A stretch of DNA of 64,000 bases from Pseudomonas saudimassiliensis (GCF_000939975.1 NZ_LK391969.1:714693-778692); one strand, 5' to 3'; numbered from the stretch's first letter, positions 28,575 through 40,680 are shown. Made by a program: numbers and translations. The notes: a model not told the origin generated them from the letters alone.

Positions 28575-29272
28575 GGTCTCCCGGTATGCGCCATCCGATG
28601 TTGCCCTGGGCCCTGTGGTTATGTGCGGGACTGACCTTGGTGGGTTGCAGCAGCCAACCGCAACCGCCTGGTGGCGTTGCGACTCGGGTGGAGCGGGAAC
28701 TGGTCAGCCACAACCTGCTCATCGATGCCGGTGAGCAGTTGGTGCTGACCTCACCGCAGCGGACGATCCGGGTAACCGAACAGCAACTGCACCGGGTCAC
28801 CGAGTTCGATGCCCGGGACCGGGTGGCCAACAGCCATGAAAGCCACCAGTCGCTGCCCTGGGACGACCAACCGGTCATCCTCATTGCCGAGGATCGGCGC
28901 TTCACCCTGCGCACCAATCATGACGGCGTGGTGCGGCTGAACCTGCTGGATGAACAGTTCATTGACCTGGACTTTACCAACCTGCGCACCATCCAGTTGG
29001 TAGCACGGGCCAACCCCACCGTGGTGGCGGAACAGACCCTGCTGATCAGCCGGGAGTTGCGCGCCGTATTGCGCGAGGCGGTCGCCCTGGTCTACGACAA
29101 CCTGGAGGAAAGCGGAGTGGAACAATGGGTCTACCGGATCCACCGGCTCAACGAACTGGGTCTGGAAGAAGAATCCAACCAACTGGAAAACATGCTCATG
29201 GTGCTGACCATCGCCGACCCCGAGCTGCAGTACGAGTTTCTCCAGGCCCTGAACGCCGATCCGCGACCCTGA
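28571..29272 (+). CDS. Conserved lipoprotein of unknown function
   Basis: The 233-residue protein has a signal peptide with lipobox LTLVGC (Cys26) and a mature part of mixed charge without a motif I recognise. The first ATG (28571) overlaps the proS stop (ATGA). A second ATG at 28586, with GAGGT eight bases upstream, is equally plausible and gives a better-sized signal peptide. It is followed after 2 bp by a lytic transglycosylase gene, so a cell-envelope role is likely but not shown. Confidence 0.72.
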   Translation: MRSPGMRHPMLPWALWLCAGLTLVGCSSQPQPPGGVATRVERELVSHNLLIDAGEQLVLTSPQRTIRVTEQQLHRVTEFDARDRVANSHESHQSLPWDDQPVILIAEDRRFTLRTNHDGVVRLNLLDEQFIDLDFTNLRTIQLVARANPTVVAEQTLLISRELRAVLREAVALVYDNLEESGVEQWVYRIHRLNELGLEEESNQLENMLMVLTIADPELQYEFLQALNADPRP

Positions 29273-29274
29273 CC

Positions 29275-29859
29275 ATGCCCCACCGCACATGGATAGTGCT
29301 TTGCCTGGTCCTGGGCTTACCCCCGGTGGCAACGGCCGCCAACCAGCCCGCCTCACCGCCGGTCGACCCCGAGCTGCGGGCGCTGCTGATGCACACCGTC
29401 TCCCAGGCGGACAGCTTCGCTGACGCCTTCGATGCCGAAGTCTGGCTGCTGGACATGTCGACCCGCCTGCGCCATTACCTGCCCGACGAGGCTGAGCGGC
29501 TGCGCTTTCTGCAACTGGTCCACCGTGAGGCGCGGCGGGCCGGGCTCAAGCCCGACCTGGTGCTGGCAGTTATCCATGTGGAAAGCCTGTTTGATCGCTA
29601 CGCCCTGTCCCGGGTGGGCGCCCAGGGCGTCATGCAGGTAATGCCATTCTGGAAGAACGAATTGGGCCGCCCGGAGGACAACCTCATCGATCTGGCGACC
29701 AACCTGCGGTACGGCTGCACTATCCTCAAATACTATCTGGATCTGGAAAAGGGCAACCTGCGCCGGGCCCTGGCACGCTACAACGGCAGCCTGGGCAGCC
29801 ATCGCTACCCGGACAAGGTGCAGGAGTACTGGTATCGCTATTGGTACGTGAAGGACTGA
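29275..29859 (+). CDS. Soluble lytic transglycosylase-like protein (SLT domain)
   Basis: The 194-residue protein has a signal peptide (to about 22, TAANQ) and a compact SLT domain. Seen: AVIHVESLFDRYALSRVGAQGVMQVMP (about 98-124) with the catalytic Glu of HVES, then NLIDLATNLRYGCTILKYYL and ALARYNGS. Such enzymes cleave murein to 1,6-anhydro products. The start is the ATG at 29275, two bases after the upstream lipoprotein stop. It converges on the TlpA-like gene. Confidence 0.9.
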   Translation: MPHRTWIVLCLVLGLPPVATAANQPASPPVDPELRALLMHTVSQADSFADAFDAEVWLLDMSTRLRHYLPDEAERLRFLQLVHREARRAGLKPDLVLAVIHVESLFDRYALSRVGAQGVMQVMPFWKNELGRPEDNLIDLATNLRYGCTILKYYLDLEKGNLRRALARYNGSLGSHRYPDKVQEYWYRYWYVKD

Positions 29860-29891
29860 TCAGGCCAGGGTGCACGGCACGCCGCCACCGT

Positions 29892-30329
29892 TTATTGCAT
29901 CAGTGCCAGCACCGTTTCTTCCGTCTGGGGCCCCGCCAGGCTATGCAGCAACTCGCCTTCGGGATTGAAGACATAGGTGGTCGGCAACACCTGGGGATGC
30001 TCAAGCCCGAAGCTGTCAGCAAAATCCTGGCCAACCACGGCAAAGCGGATATCCATCTCATCCGCCAGGTCGCTCAGCGCCTCGCCGGTGATGCCGTCGT
30101 AATTCACCCCCAGCACCACCACCTCGGGGTTTTCCGCCAGGTGGTTGAATTCCGGCAGCTCATGGCGGCAAGGCGCGCACCATTCCGCCCAGTAGTTGAC
30201 CACCATCCAGCGGCCCTGGAGATCCGCCCTGGATAGGGTGTTGCCCTTGTGGTCCAGCCATTGCTGCTCGCCACAGCCCACCAACAGCAAGGCGGCGCCC
30301 AGCAGCATGCCGTACAGTCCTGCTCTCAT
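29892..30329 (-). CDS. TlpA-like thioredoxin-fold lipoprotein
   Basis: The 145-residue protein has lipobox LLVGC (Cys19) and a thioredoxin fold with the redox motif WCAPC at 50-54, followed by a conserved cis-Pro region near VLPTTYVF. It is likely a membrane-anchored periplasmic disulfide reductase. The start ATG overlaps the TGA of the YihY gene, so the two are translated together. Confidence 0.9.
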   Translation of the reverse strand: MRAGLYGMLLGAALLLVGCGEQQWLDHKGNTLSRADLQGRWMVVNYWAEWCAPCRHELPEFNHLAENPEVVVLGVNYDGITGEALSDLADEMDIRFAVVGQDFADSFGLEHPQVLPTTYVFNPEGELLHSLAGPQTEETVLALMQ

Positions 30330-31579
30330 GTGTTCTCCCCTGCCCCAATAGCCCTGTCGCCCTCACCCAGCCAGCTTTTCACACTGCCAGCCATGATCCG
30401 GCGACGATTATCTTCCAGTTCTACCAACGCCTTGCGCACCGCGGGATACCAGGCGCCATCGCCCTGCAGCAGCAGTGGCAGCGAGGCCACGCTCGGCAAG
30501 GCCTCCGGCATCTCCTCGATCAGCTCGACCAGCTCCATCTGGTCCAGATCCCGACTCAGCACGTAACCGCCCTGCTGCACCCGGGTGATGATGCGCCGGA
30601 CTTCCAGCCAGTCGGTCAACCGCAGCCAGAGGTCTTCGGGCATCCCCCAGCCGGCGAGATTCACCCGCGCCAGAGTCACTGACCGGCCATGCTTCTGCGC
30701 CTGCAACATGACCCTGAGCAGCCCCAGCAGATAGATCAACGGCGGATAGGCCGGGCGCTGCCAGGCGGAACTGCTGCCCAGGTTGCACACCAGCTCGGCG
30801 CCAAACAGGATGATGATCCAGCTGACGTAGATCCATAACAGAAACAGCGGGAAGGCGGCGAAGGCGCCATAGATCAGCTGAAAGCTGGGGAACAGGGCCA
30901 CGTAGAGGGCGAAGCTGGCCTTGGCCCCTTCGAACAGGAGCGCCACCAGCACACCGCCGGCGAGGCCGTGCTTGAGCCGCACCCGGGTGTTGGGCACCGC
31001 CACGTAGATGAGGGTGAAGGCGGCGATGCTCAGCATCAGCGGCAGCCAGCCCAGCAACCCCCGCCAGGCGGAAGCCAGCACCGCATCCCCGGACAGAAAC
31101 GACAGCGACGCCAGATAGGTGCTGACGACAAATCCCGCGCCCAGCAGCAGTGGTCCCAGGCTCAATACCGCCCAGTACAGCAGGAAACTGGAAATACCCC
31201 GGCGTGGGTAGCGAATGCGCCAGATGGCATTGAAGGATTTTTCGATATTCAGCAGCATCAACAGCGCCGTTACCATCAACAACGCCACGCCAATGCCCGT
31301 CAACTGGCGCGCCTGCTGCGAAAACTCGTGGAGGTAACCGCGCAGAGCCGCCCCGGTCGATGGCACGAAATTATCGAAGATGAAGGCTTCGACCTGACCG
31401 CCGACCTGGTTGAAGGCCGGTATGGCTGCCAGCATCGCATAGGTGACGGTCATCACCGGCACCACCGCAAACAGGGTGGTATAGGTCAGCGAGGCGGCAT
31501 TCTTGGCGCAGTCATCCTCCCCGAAGCGTCGGATCAGATAGCGGCAGAAATGCCATAACACTTGCAAACGACGCGGCAT
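30326..31579 (-). CDS. YihY-family inner membrane protein (formerly 'RNase BN')
   Basis: The 417-residue protein has about six transmembrane segments and the family motif NAASLTYTTLFAVVPVMTVTYAML near the N-terminus, plus GAFAAFPLFLLWIYVSWIIILFGAEL around 235-260. A soluble winged-helix-like C-terminal domain spans about 290-400. YihY proteins were once called RNase BN; that assignment is considered wrong. I chose ATG 31579; a GTG at 31600 is in frame. A second member of the family lies at 43262-44134. Confidence 0.88.
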   Translation of the reverse strand: MPRRLQVLWHFCRYLIRRFGEDDCAKNAASLTYTTLFAVVPVMTVTYAMLAAIPAFNQVGGQVEAFIFDNFVPSTGAALRGYLHEFSQQARQLTGIGVALLMVTALLMLLNIEKSFNAIWRIRYPRRGISSFLLYWAVLSLGPLLLGAGFVVSTYLASLSFLSGDAVLASAWRGLLGWLPLMLSIAAFTLIYVAVPNTRVRLKHGLAGGVLVALLFEGAKASFALYVALFPSFQLIYGAFAAFPLFLLWIYVSWIIILFGAELVCNLGSSSAWQRPAYPPLIYLLGLLRVMLQAQKHGRSVTLARVNLAGWGMPEDLWLRLTDWLEVRRIITRVQQGGYVLSRDLDQMELVELIEEMPEALPSVASLPLLLQGDGAWYPAVRKALVELEDNRRRIMAGSVKSWLGEGDRAIGAGENT

Positions 31580-31739
31580 GTACGGGTCAGATCCTTCCAC
31601 AGCGGATCAGCCTACCGGTGAAAAACCGGAGCTGGTGGTGCCCGCAGGTTGTCAATGGTCTTCAAGGGCTTAGAATAGCCTCCATACCCCGCCCCGGCCA
31701 TAGCCAGGCGGACCGAATCCGACCCGAACGGAGATTGCC

Positions 31740-33096
<1,357 letters not shown>

Positions 33097-33110
<14 letters not shown>

Positions 33111-33810
33111 CGCGTTTGACGAAGGGAATGGTCAGCCGATGCTGGGCCTGCAGGGAGGCCTGGTCCAGCTGTTCGAGGGCAGCGAACAACTCATTCATGC
33201 CCCGCGCGCCCCGACTGAGGATGTAACGGGCGACCTCGTCGGGCAACTGCAGCCCGCGCCGTTCGGCACGCAGCTTGAGCATCTGCTGCTTGCCCTCGTC
33301 ATCCAGCACCTGCAGCTGGAACACCAGTCCCCAGCCCAGGCGGGAAACCAGGTCCGGCAACTGGAAGGCCAGCGCCCGCGGGGCAGCCGCAGCGGCGATC
33401 AGCAAGCGCCCCTGGCGTTGCTGGATGCGGTTATAGAGATGGAACAGCGCCTCTTCCCAGTCTTCCCGGCCCGCCAGGGTATCCAGCTCGTCCAGGCACA
33501 GCAGGTCGAATTCTTCCATGCCTTCGAGCAGGGCCGGGCCGTGGTCCAGTAGTTCTCCGAGGGGCAGATACATGGCCAGACCGCCCCGCTCCGCCATGCG
33601 GTGACAGGCGGCCTGCAACAGGTGGGAGCGACCGCTGCCGGAGGTACCCCACAGGTAGACGCACAGCTCGGCCGGCACCGCCTGGGGGTCGGCCAGCGTC
33701 TGTAACGCGGCCAGCACTGCGGCATTGGGGCCAGCGTAGTAATTGTCGAAGGTCGCCTCGTCCCTGAGCTTGACGCCCAGGGGCAGCTGCATGGGTTGGC
33801 CGGCCCGCAT
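33097..33810 (-). CDS. hda: DnaA regulatory inactivator Hda
   Basis: The 237-residue AAA+ protein resembles the ATPase domain of DnaA without the DNA-binding domain. Seen: the N-terminal clamp-binding motif MQLPLGV, the FDNYYAGPN segment, P-loop WGTSGSGRSHLL (about 65), Walker B DLLCLDELD (about 115) and an Arg-finger region near ALAFQLPDLVSRLGWG. Hda with the sliding clamp stimulates DnaA-ATP hydrolysis. I chose ATG 33810 because GGAG lies 9 nt upstream; ATG 33792 is the alternative. Confidence 0.93.
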
Positions 33811-33865
33811 CAGAGCCGCTCCAACCGGCTGGCTGCGCCGTCGCGCATCGACCATGGGTTCATGA

Positions 33866-35065
33866 TCAGCCGCGCCAGCGGAAGTACAGCGCGGGTAGCG
33901 CCGGTGCGGCAGGCGCGGCGGGGGCAGCAACCGGCTCAGGCTCGGCAACGGGCGGCTCGGCATGCAGTTCGGCGTCAGACATGGCGCCCTCGTCCAGCGC
34001 CGCGTCTGCCCCATCTACACTCTGCGACGGCGCTGCGGCGTCGGCCGGCGTGCCCAGCAAATCATCCGCAGGCGGCTCGGGCTCGGCTACCGGCTCCGGA
34101 ATCCGCTGCAGACGCATATCCAGATTGATCAGCCTTTCCAGTTGGGCTTCACTGCCGGGGAAGTTCACCTGCAGCAGGACCTTGTCGCCCTCGATGGCAA
34201 TCAGCCGCGGCGCCTGGGAGCCCAACTGATTGACTGAGCGCAGCAGGTTGGAATAGTCCGCTACGCTGTTGATGCCTTCCACATGCAGCTGCCAGCCGGA
34301 CGCCGACTGGGTGGTGCCGGCAGCGGTCGCGTATTGAGCAAATACGGCCTTGGCCAGAGCAACCATCAGCTCATCGGCGGCCGCCTCCGCGCTACCCGAG
34401 ATCCGCCCGGAAGCACTCTGATCATTCAGCCACAGCGTCCATTCGAGCTCGGCCTGCTCCGCCTGACCAGTAACCGTCAGTGCCAGGGTACCTTCGGCGG
34501 GATAACGCTCGCTGGCCGCCAGCAACTCATCCCGACTGGCCTGGCGAATCGTCTGTTCGTCGACCTGGGTCATGTCCTGCAAATCGCCCAGGGGGAAACT
34601 CAGCGCTACGCCCCGATGATCCGCCGCCGCCTTGAGCGTCAGCGCCCAGGGACTCACCGGACTGAGGGTGCGGTCACCCAACTCGCCAGCTTCCACCGCC
34701 CAGAGCAGGATACCCGGGCGGTTGCGCCCCAGGGTCGGTACGCCCGCGTCGCGCACCAGCGCGTTCAATGCCTCGGGCTCGAACTCGACGCGAACCTTGC
34801 CGTCTGCCGAGCCGATACGGCGCATGACCTCCTGCGGGTTTTGCAGCGCGCCAGCCAGGGGCCCGCTGCGCAGTGCCTTGTCATCGCCTACCAGGCGCTG
34901 CAACATCACCTGGGTTGCGGCCCGCAGCGCATCCTCGCGACTCTGATCCTCAGCCTGGATTACCTCTACCCGATAAAGGTCGTCCAATACCGCGGCATTG
35001 AGGCTGAACGGTGCCAGCGCAGCAACACACCACAGAAGCAGCCGGATTCTTTGCATGAAACGCAT
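33866..35065 (-). CDS. DUF2066 domain-containing periplasmic protein
   Basis: The 399-residue protein has a signal peptide (RLLLWCVAALAPFSLNAAV) followed by the DUF2066 domain with LYRVEVIQAEDQSREDALRAATQVMLQRLVGD. The C-terminal 80 residues are a Pro/Ala/Glu/Asp-rich low-complexity tail ending YFRWRG. Function is unknown. The gene precedes hda by 55 bp on the same strand. Starts at 35077, 35065 and 35056 are all possible; I take 35065. Confidence 0.85.
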   Translation of the reverse strand: MRFMQRIRLLLWCVAALAPFSLNAAVLDDLYRVEVIQAEDQSREDALRAATQVMLQRLVGDDKALRSGPLAGALQNPQEVMRRIGSADGKVRVEFEPEALNALVRDAGVPTLGRNRPGILLWAVEAGELGDRTLSPVSPWALTLKAAADHRGVALSFPLGDLQDMTQVDEQTIRQASRDELLAASERYPAEGTLALTVTGQAEQAELEWTLWLNDQSASGRISGSAEAAADELMVALAKAVFAQYATAAGTTQSASGWQLHVEGINSVADYSNLLRSVNQLGSQAPRLIAIEGDKVLLQVNFPGSEAQLERLINLDMRLQRIPEPVAEPEPPADDLLGTPADAAAPSQSVDGADAALDEGAMSDAELHAEPPVAEPEPVAAPAAPAAPALPALYFRWRG

Positions 35066-35257
35066 GGGTAATTCCATCTGGTGATTGCCACAGCCAACGC
35101 CCGAATAGCGCTGAAACAACGGCTCCGAAGCGCATACATTAAACAAGCACTGGATCGGCAGCAACCGCCGAGGTGCAAACTAGCACGAGCATGGTCGCCC
35201 GCGTGATGAATTGGTACACTAGCGCGCTCCCCACTTTGATCACTCGAGACCCCACGC

Positions 35258-36325
35258 ATGAGCAGCCAGAAGCCCGCCAAGCCCTCCATCAGCTACAAGG
35301 ACGCCGGGGTCGACATCGACGCCGGCAACGCGCTTGTAGATCGCATCAAACATGTCGCCAAACGCACTGCGCGCCCGGAAGTCATGGGTGGCCTGGGTGG
35401 CTTTGGTGCGCTGTGTGAGATCCCGGCCGGCTACCGGCAGCCGGTGCTGGTCTCGGGCACCGATGGCGTTGGTACCAAGTTGCGCCTGGCAATGGACCTG
35501 AACAAGCACGACCAGATCGGTATCGACCTGGTGGCCATGTGCGTGAACGACCTGGTGGTGTGCGGCGCCGAGCCGCTGTTCTTCCTCGACTACTATGCCA
35601 CCGGCAAACTCAATGTAGACGTTGCTGCCCAGGTGGTAACCGGCATCGGCGCTGGCTGTGAACTGGCCGGTTGCGCCCTGGTGGGTGGTGAGACCGCGGA
35701 AATGCCCGGCATGTACGAGGGCGACGATTACGACCTGGCTGGCTTCTGCGTCGGCGTGGTGGAAAAGGCCGACATCATCGACGGCACCAAGGTGCAGCCC
35801 GGTGACGTATTGCTGGCGCTGCCCTCCTCCGGCCCCCATTCCAACGGCTATTCGCTGATCCGCAAGATCATCGAAGTCGCCGGCGCCGATATCGGCAGCG
35901 TGCAGTTGGACGGCCAGCCGCTGACCGAGCTGCTGATGGCGCCCACCCGCATCTACGTCAAGGCGCTGCTGCAATTGATCAAGCAGACCGGCGCGGTCAA
36001 GGCCATGGCCCACATCACCGGCGGTGGCCTGCTGGAGAACATTCCCCGCGTGCTGCCCGCAGGGGCCAGCGCCAGTATCGACCTGAGCAGCTGGCAGCGC
36101 CCGGCGGTGTTCAACTGGCTGCAGGAGCAGGGCAACGTGGACGAAACCGAGATGCACCGCGTGCTCAACTGCGGCGTCGGCATGGTCATCTGCGTGGCCG
36201 CCGACCAGGCGGATGCCGCCCTGCAGGTATTGCAGGACGCCGGCGAACAACCCTGGGTCATCGGCAGCATTGAAACCGCCGACGCCAGCGGCGAGGCGGT
36301 TGTACTGCGTAACGGTCGCGGATGA
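35258..36325 (+). CDS. purM: Phosphoribosylformylglycinamidine cyclo-ligase
   Basis: The 355-residue AIR synthetase starts [30 protein letters not shown] and has [16 protein letters not shown] (about 64-79), [24 protein letters not shown] (about 145-155) and the C-terminal [14 protein letters not shown]. It makes aminoimidazole ribotide in step five of purine synthesis. It is translationally coupled to purN through ATGA. Confidence 0.97.
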   Translation: MSSQKPAKPSISYKDAGVDIDAGNALVDRIKHVAKRTARPEVMGGLGGFGALCEIPAGYRQPVLVSGTDGVGTKLRLAMDLNKHDQIGIDLVAMCVNDLVVCGAEPLFFLDYYATGKLNVDVAAQVVTGIGAGCELAGCALVGGETAEMPGMYEGDDYDLAGFCVGVVEKADIIDGTKVQPGDVLLALPSSGPHSNGYSLIRKIIEVAGADIGSVQLDGQPLTELLMAPTRIYVKALLQLIKQTGAVKAMAHITGGGLLENIPRVLPAGASASIDLSSWQRPAVFNWLQEQGNVDETEMHRVLNCGVGMVICVAADQADAALQVLQDAGEQPWVIGSIETADASGEAVVLRNGRG

Positions 36326-36993
36326 GTTGCCGCATCGTCGTCCTGATCTCCGGATCAGGCAGCAACCTGCAGGCTTTCATCGATACCCTGCACCGCCAGC
36401 AGGCTGATATCGTCGCGGTGATCTCCAACCGCGCCGATGCCTTCGGCCTGGAGCGCGCCGCCAACGCCGATATTCCCACCGCCGTGCTCGATCATCGCGA
36501 TTACGCTGATCGAGCCAGCTACGACCAGGCCCTGGCGGCGCTGATCGACACCTTTGCCCCGGACCTGGTGATCCTGGCCGGCTTCATGCGCATCCTCAGC
36601 GCCGGCTTCGTCCAGCACTACCAGGGCCGGCTGCTGAATATCCACCCGTCACTGCTGCCCAAATATACCGGTCTGCATACCCACCAGCGGGCGCTGGCGG
36701 CGGGCGACAAGGAACATGGCGCCACGGTGCACTTTGTCACCGAGGAGCTCGACGGCGGCCCGGCCATCCTGCAATCGCACGTGCCGGTGCTGGCCGACGA
36801 TACTCCCGACACGCTCGCGGAGCGGGTGCGGGTTACGGAGCACAGACTCTATCCGCTGGCTGCTATGCTCTATGCCAGTGGTCGCCTGCGGTTGAAGGAC
36901 GGCCAAGCATGCCTGGATGGCACACCCATCGCGTCCTGCGGCCTCAGGCTGGATCAATTCGAAACAGATACGCGAGGTCACTTGCATGATTGA
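36322..36993 (+). CDS. purN: Phosphoribosylglycinamide formyltransferase (GART)
   Basis: The 223-residue enzyme begins [18 protein letters not shown] and has the catalytic region [46 protein letters not shown], where the Asn, His and Asp residues act in formyl transfer from 10-formyl-THF. It acts upstream of purM in the purine pathway. The gene overlaps the DUF3108 gene by eight bases. Confidence 0.97.
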   Translation: MSCRIVVLISGSGSNLQAFIDTLHRQQADIVAVISNRADAFGLERAANADIPTAVLDHRDYADRASYDQALAALIDTFAPDLVILAGFMRILSAGFVQHYQGRLLNIHPSLLPKYTGLHTHQRALAAGDKEHGATVHFVTEELDGGPAILQSHVPVLADDTPDTLAERVRVTEHRLYPLAAMLYASGRLRLKDGQACLDGTPIASCGLRLDQFETDTRGHLHD

Positions 36994-37741
36994 CAGCAGT
37001 TCGCTCTTGTCCCGCCCCGGCCGCTGGTTGGCTGCCGCGGTACTGGCCCTCGGCAGCACCCTGGTCAGCGCACAGGAACTGGTTCCCTTCACTGCCAGCT
37101 ATGCCGCGGACATGAAGAAGATCCCGGTCAACGGTGAAGCCACCCACAGCCTGCAGGCCAATGAGGACGGTACCTGGACCCTGTCCTTCCACGCCGGCAT
37201 GTTCGTTGCCCGGCTCACCGAGGAAAGTCGCCTGCGGCTGGACGGGGATCAACTCGTACCCCTCAGTTACCGCTACGAACGCAAGGGCCTCGGCCGTGGC
37301 CGCGTGACCACCCAGACCTTCGACTGGGAGGCGGGCCTGGTAACCGGCGAGCACAAGAAGGACGCCTTCAGCCTGCCCACCGAACCCGGACTACTCGACC
37401 GCACCACCTATCAGTTGGCACTGCAGCGCGACCTGATGGCGGGCAAGAAAGAGATGCAATATCGCGTGTTTGATGAGGATGAGGTCGAAGAGTACCGCTT
37501 CCGCGTCACCGGTGAACGACGCGTCACCACCCGCGCCGGGCAATTCGACGCCGTCGAGGTTGAGCGGGTCCGCGAGCCCGATGCCAAGCGGGAAACAACA
37601 CTGTGGTTCGCCAAGGACTGGCAGTATCTGCTGGTGCGCCTGAGCCAGGTGGAAACCGATGGGCAGCATTACCAGATCATGCTCAAGGAAGCGACGCTGA
37701 ATGGCGAGCCGGTGATCGGTACGCCCATCAGCGCCAACTGA
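36986..37741 (+). CDS. DUF3108 domain-containing periplasmic protein
   Basis: The 251-residue protein has a signal peptide (LAAAVLALGSTLVSAQE) and a beta-rich mature domain starting PFTASYAADMKKIPVNGEAT. It has the family features DRTTYQLALQRDLMAG and YRFRVTGERRVTTRAGQFDAVEVERVRE. The function is unknown. I chose ATG 36986, with GAGGT eight bases upstream. It ends the purM-purN group. Confidence 0.9.
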   Translation: MIDSSSLLSRPGRWLAAAVLALGSTLVSAQELVPFTASYAADMKKIPVNGEATHSLQANEDGTWTLSFHAGMFVARLTEESRLRLDGDQLVPLSYRYERKGLGRGRVTTQTFDWEAGLVTGEHKKDAFSLPTEPGLLDRTTYQLALQRDLMAGKKEMQYRVFDEDEVEEYRFRVTGERRVTTRAGQFDAVEVERVREPDAKRETTLWFAKDWQYLLVRLSQVETDGQHYQIMLKEATLNGEPVIGTPISAN

Positions 37742-37755
37742 AACGGTTGATTATC

Positions 37756-37782
37756 GGCAATGGCGCCAGCGACGCCATTGCC
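37756..37782. terminator. Hairpin between convergent DUF3108 and cobS genes
   Basis: A perfect 10-bp stem (GGCAATGGCG at 37756-37765 with CGCCATTGCC at 37773-37782) fills the 48-bp gap between two convergent genes. There is no T tract on either side, so it is a candidate rather than a clear terminator. Confidence 0.5.
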
Positions 37783-37789
37783 TGATGCC

Positions 37790-38515
37790 TCAGAGCAATG
37801 CCCAGCCCAGCAGTACGCTCATCTCCACCAGTTCGACCAGCGCACCGGCGGTATCACCGGTGGTGCCACCCAATCGCTCACGCAAATAGTGCCGTACCAC
37901 CGTCCACACCAGTATCGCCACCAGAACACCCAATAACCCGGTCCAACCGCACAGCAGCATGGCCAGTGCATGTAGGGCCAACAGTGCCGGGAGACTGCGT
38001 CTGGGCATATGGTCGCTCAGCATCTGCCCCATGCCGCCGGGCCGCACATAGGACGTGGTGAGCAGCAACAGTGGCAAAACCCAACGACCCAGCCAGGGCG
38101 CCAGCAGCAGTACTACCCACTGCCCTGCTTCCAGCAGCGCCACCAGCGCCGCCCATTTCAGCAGTAACAGCAGCACCAGGCTGATCACACCGATCGGCCC
38201 ACAGGCCGGGTCCTTCATGATCTCCAGGGTGCGCTCGCGATCACCGTAGCCGCCCACCCAGGCATCAGCGGTATCGGCCAAGCCATCCAGGTGCAGGCCA
38301 CCGCTGAGCCAGACCCAAGCAGCCAGCAGCAGCGCCGCCTGCAGCGACACGGCAACACTACTGGTCAGCGCGTACCCGAGCAGCAGCAGACCGCCGATCA
38401 ACAATCCGACAAAAGGGTACCAGAGCAGCGAACGGCCGGTTTCAGTCGGAGTCGGCACGCCCGGCAGGCGAACCGGCAGGCGCGTCAAAAACTGCAGTGC
38501 TATCAGCAGGGGCAT
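37790..38515 (-). CDS. cobS: Cobalamin 5'-phosphate synthase (adenosylcobinamide-GDP ribazoletransferase)
   Basis: The 241-residue polytopic membrane enzyme starts [19 protein letters not shown] and has the catalytic-site segment SGGLHLDGLADTADAWVGG (about 68-86) followed by RERTLEIMKDPACGPIGVI. It joins alpha-ribazole to adenosylcobinamide-GDP at the inner membrane, the last linking step of the nucleotide loop. It overlaps cobC by 13 bases and is the last gene of cobU-cobT-cobC-cobS. Confidence 0.95.
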   Translation of the reverse strand: MPLLIALQFLTRLPVRLPGVPTPTETGRSLLWYPFVGLLIGGLLLLGYALTSSVAVSLQAALLLAAWVWLSGGLHLDGLADTADAWVGGYGDRERTLEIMKDPACGPIGVISLVLLLLLKWAALVALLEAGQWVVLLLAPWLGRWVLPLLLLTTSYVRPGGMGQMLSDHMPRRSLPALLALHALAMLLCGWTGLLGVLVAILVWTVVRHYLRERLGGTTGDTAGALVELVEMSVLLGWALL

Positions 38516-39078
38516 TCGTGCAGCGCTCCGTTGGTGTCTCGTTGCAGCCGCAGCCGCTGGCCGTGCCCGATCTCCACCTGCAGCAATTGATCCCGCGGCA
38601 GCCCCCGAGCCCTGGCCGCCAACAACCGTATCACTCCCCCATGGGTCACCAGCAGCAGGCGCTCCCCTGCACGGCGCTGGTACAGCGCATCTATGAGATT
38701 CGTCACCCGCTGATCGAACAGCTCCATTCGCTCCCCGCCGGGCGGAGTGAAGCCGTATGGCGACGCCCAGAAGCGACCCAGGTCCTCAGCGCAGATATCC
38801 ATCAGCTCCGCAGCATGGCGGCCCTCCCACTCACCGAAATGTAACTCACGCAGGTCATCCTCCAGTACCAGCGGCAGGTGGCACTCTCTGGCCAGTTCAA
38901 AGGCAAAGTCGGCGCAGCGGCGCAGGGGAGAACTGATGATCGCGTCCCAGTCCCCCCACTCCTTCGTCGCCTCGCGCATCTGCTGCCAGCCACTGGGCGT
39001 GAGCTGGTCATCCAGACTGCCACGGAAGCCACCACCCAGCTCGGTCTCGCCGTGGCGCAATAGATCCAGTGTCAGCAT
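38503..39078 (-). CDS. cobC: Alpha-ribazole phosphatase (histidine phosphatase family)
   Basis: The 191-residue phosphatase has the RHG motif [23 protein letters not shown] at the N-terminus and [14 protein letters not shown] near 140, the two His residues of this superfamily. Within the cobalamin operon it most likely dephosphorylates alpha-ribazole phosphate or adenosylcobalamin phosphate. It overlaps cobT by seven bases. Confidence 0.92.
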   Translation of the reverse strand: MLTLDLLRHGETELGGGFRGSLDDQLTPSGWQQMREATKEWGDWDAIISSPLRRCADFAFELARECHLPLVLEDDLRELHFGEWEGRHAAELMDICAEDLGRFWASPYGFTPPGGERMELFDQRVTNLIDALYQRRAGERLLLVTHGGVIRLLAARARGLPRDQLLQVEIGHGQRLRLQRDTNGALHECPC

Positions 39079-40133
39079 GCCGCGGGGCCTGCCGCCACTG
39101 CCGCCTCGGCAAAGGTAGCCATGCCATTATGCAGGGCACAGGCCATGCGCAGGAGCGGTACTGCCGCAGCAGCTCCGGTACCCTCGCCCAGCCGCATACC
39201 CACGTCGAGCAGCGGCTCACCAGCCAGACCGGCCAGCACCCCAACATGGCCTGGCTCGGCACTGCGGTGGCCGAACAGCATCCAGTCCCGGCATGACGGA
39301 TTGAGCCGCACGGCGCAGAGCGCCGCCGTAGAGCATATAAAGCCATCCACCAAGACCGGCAGCCCCTGCTGGGCCGCCGCTAGATAGGCGCCAGCGATGG
39401 CCGCAATTTCCAGCCCGCCGAGTCGGCACAGAACATCTTGCGCGTTGGCACAATGGGGTTGATGCAGCAACAACGCTGCTTCGATCACCGCCGTCTTGTG
39501 CCGCAGGCCTTCGGCGTCCAGGCCCGTACCGGGACCGACCAGCTCGGCAGCCGGCCGCCCAAGCAGCAGGCTGGCCATGGCACAGGCGGGGGTGGTGTTG
39601 CCGATGCCCATTTCGCCGGCGATGAACAATTGGGCGCCCTGCTCGACCGCATCCAGCACCGCCTGACGCCCGGCCAGCAGCGCTTGCTCACACAGCTGCG
39701 GTGTGAGAGCAGGCTCGTGCAGCAGGTTGGCGCTGCCCCGCGCAAGATTGAGATGGTGCACACCGGGTAGCGGCTCGATTGGCACCGCCAGCCCGAGATC
39801 GCGCAGATCCAGCGTCGCGCCCAGCTCCCGCGCGATCACACTGATTGCAGCACCGCCATTGGCGAAGTTGCGCAGCATCTGCCCGGTTACCGCCTGTGGC
39901 ACGGTGGAAACCCTTTCCACCGCCACGCCATGGTCCGCTGCGAACACACTGATCCATACCCGCCGCAGCTGCGGTGCCGGGACGCCCTGCAGGCCTGCCA
40001 ATTGAATGGCCACCTGCTCCAGCTGCCCCAGCGCTCCCTGGGGCTTGGTCAAGCGGGTTTGCCGCAGTCTGGCCTGCTCCCGCACTGTCGCATTGATCGG
40101 CGCAGCCGGCTCCTGCCACCACTCTGTGCGCAT
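39072..40133 (-). CDS. cobT: Nicotinate-nucleotide--dimethylbenzimidazole phosphoribosyltransferase
   Basis: The 353-residue enzyme shows [23 protein letters not shown] (about 30-52), [50 protein letters not shown] (about 165-177) and C-terminal [17 protein letters not shown], where the Glu of LGEGTG is catalytic. It produces alpha-ribazole phosphate from DMB and NaMN. I chose ATG 40133 because AGGAG lies at better spacing than for ATG 40136. Confidence 0.96.
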   Translation of the reverse strand: MRTEWWQEPAAPINATVREQARLRQTRLTKPQGALGQLEQVAIQLAGLQGVPAPQLRRVWISVFAADHGVAVERVSTVPQAVTGQMLRNFANGGAAISVIARELGATLDLRDLGLAVPIEPLPGVHHLNLARGSANLLHEPALTPQLCEQALLAGRQAVLDAVEQGAQLFIAGEMGIGNTTPACAMASLLLGRPAAELVGPGTGLDAEGLRHKTAVIEAALLLHQPHCANAQDVLCRLGGLEIAAIAGAYLAAAQQGLPVLVDGFICSTAALCAVRLNPSCRDWMLFGHRSAEPGHVGVLAGLAGEPLLDVGMRLGEGTGAAAAVPLLRMACALHNGMATFAEAAVAAGPAAC

Positions 40134-40146
40134 CATCGTCTCCTGA

Positions 40147-40680
40147 TCATTTTCCGTTGATTGTCGGGCCACCCTTGAGCAGCATCGTCAGACCGGCCAC
40201 ACAGAACTGCACTCGGTCAGCACGCCGGGCCAGCTCCTGGTGCAGCCAACCGGCCTCATCCACATAGCGCCGGCTCAGCTCACCGAGCGGAACCACCCCG
40301 AGGCCGGTTTCGTTGCTCACCATGATCAGGTGTCCAGGCAGGTCGTCGAGCGCTACCAGCAATTGCCGGCGCTCGTCTTCCAAACGTTGCGATCGGTCAT
40401 TGAGCAGCAGATTGGTCACCCACAAGGTCAGGCAGTCGACCAGCAGGCAGCGCCCCGGCGCAGCCTGCTCGCGCAGCACCTTCGCGAGCTCAAGTGGTTC
40501 CTCCAGCAGCCGCCAATGGGCAGGACGCTGCTGTTGGTGGTGGCGGATGCGCTCGCGCATCTCATCATCCAGCGGCTGGCTGGTAGCGACGTAGACCACC
40601 TCAAGCCCCGAGGCCGATGCCAGCTGTTCAGCCAGCCGGCTCTTGCCGGAGCGTGCCCCGCCCAATATGAGGTCAATCAA
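40147..40680 (-). CDS. cobU: Adenosylcobinamide kinase / guanylyltransferase
   Basis: The 177-residue bifunctional enzyme (CobU or CobP) starts [18 protein letters not shown] with its P-loop and has [18 protein letters not shown] (His of the GMP-acceptor), the segment [15 protein letters not shown] and [28 protein letters not shown]. It activates adenosylcobinamide to the GDP form. The start is TTG at 40680, downstream of a G-rich tract. It is the first gene of the operon; no cobalamin riboswitch is visible in the 146 bp before it. Confidence 0.94.
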   Translation of the reverse strand: MIDLILGGARSGKSRLAEQLASASGLEVVYVATSQPLDDEMRERIRHHQQQRPAHWRLLEEPLELAKVLREQAAPGRCLLVDCLTLWVTNLLLNDRSQRLEDERRQLLVALDDLPGHLIMVSNETGLGVVPLGELSRRYVDEAGWLHQELARRADRVQFCVAGLTMLLKGGPTINGK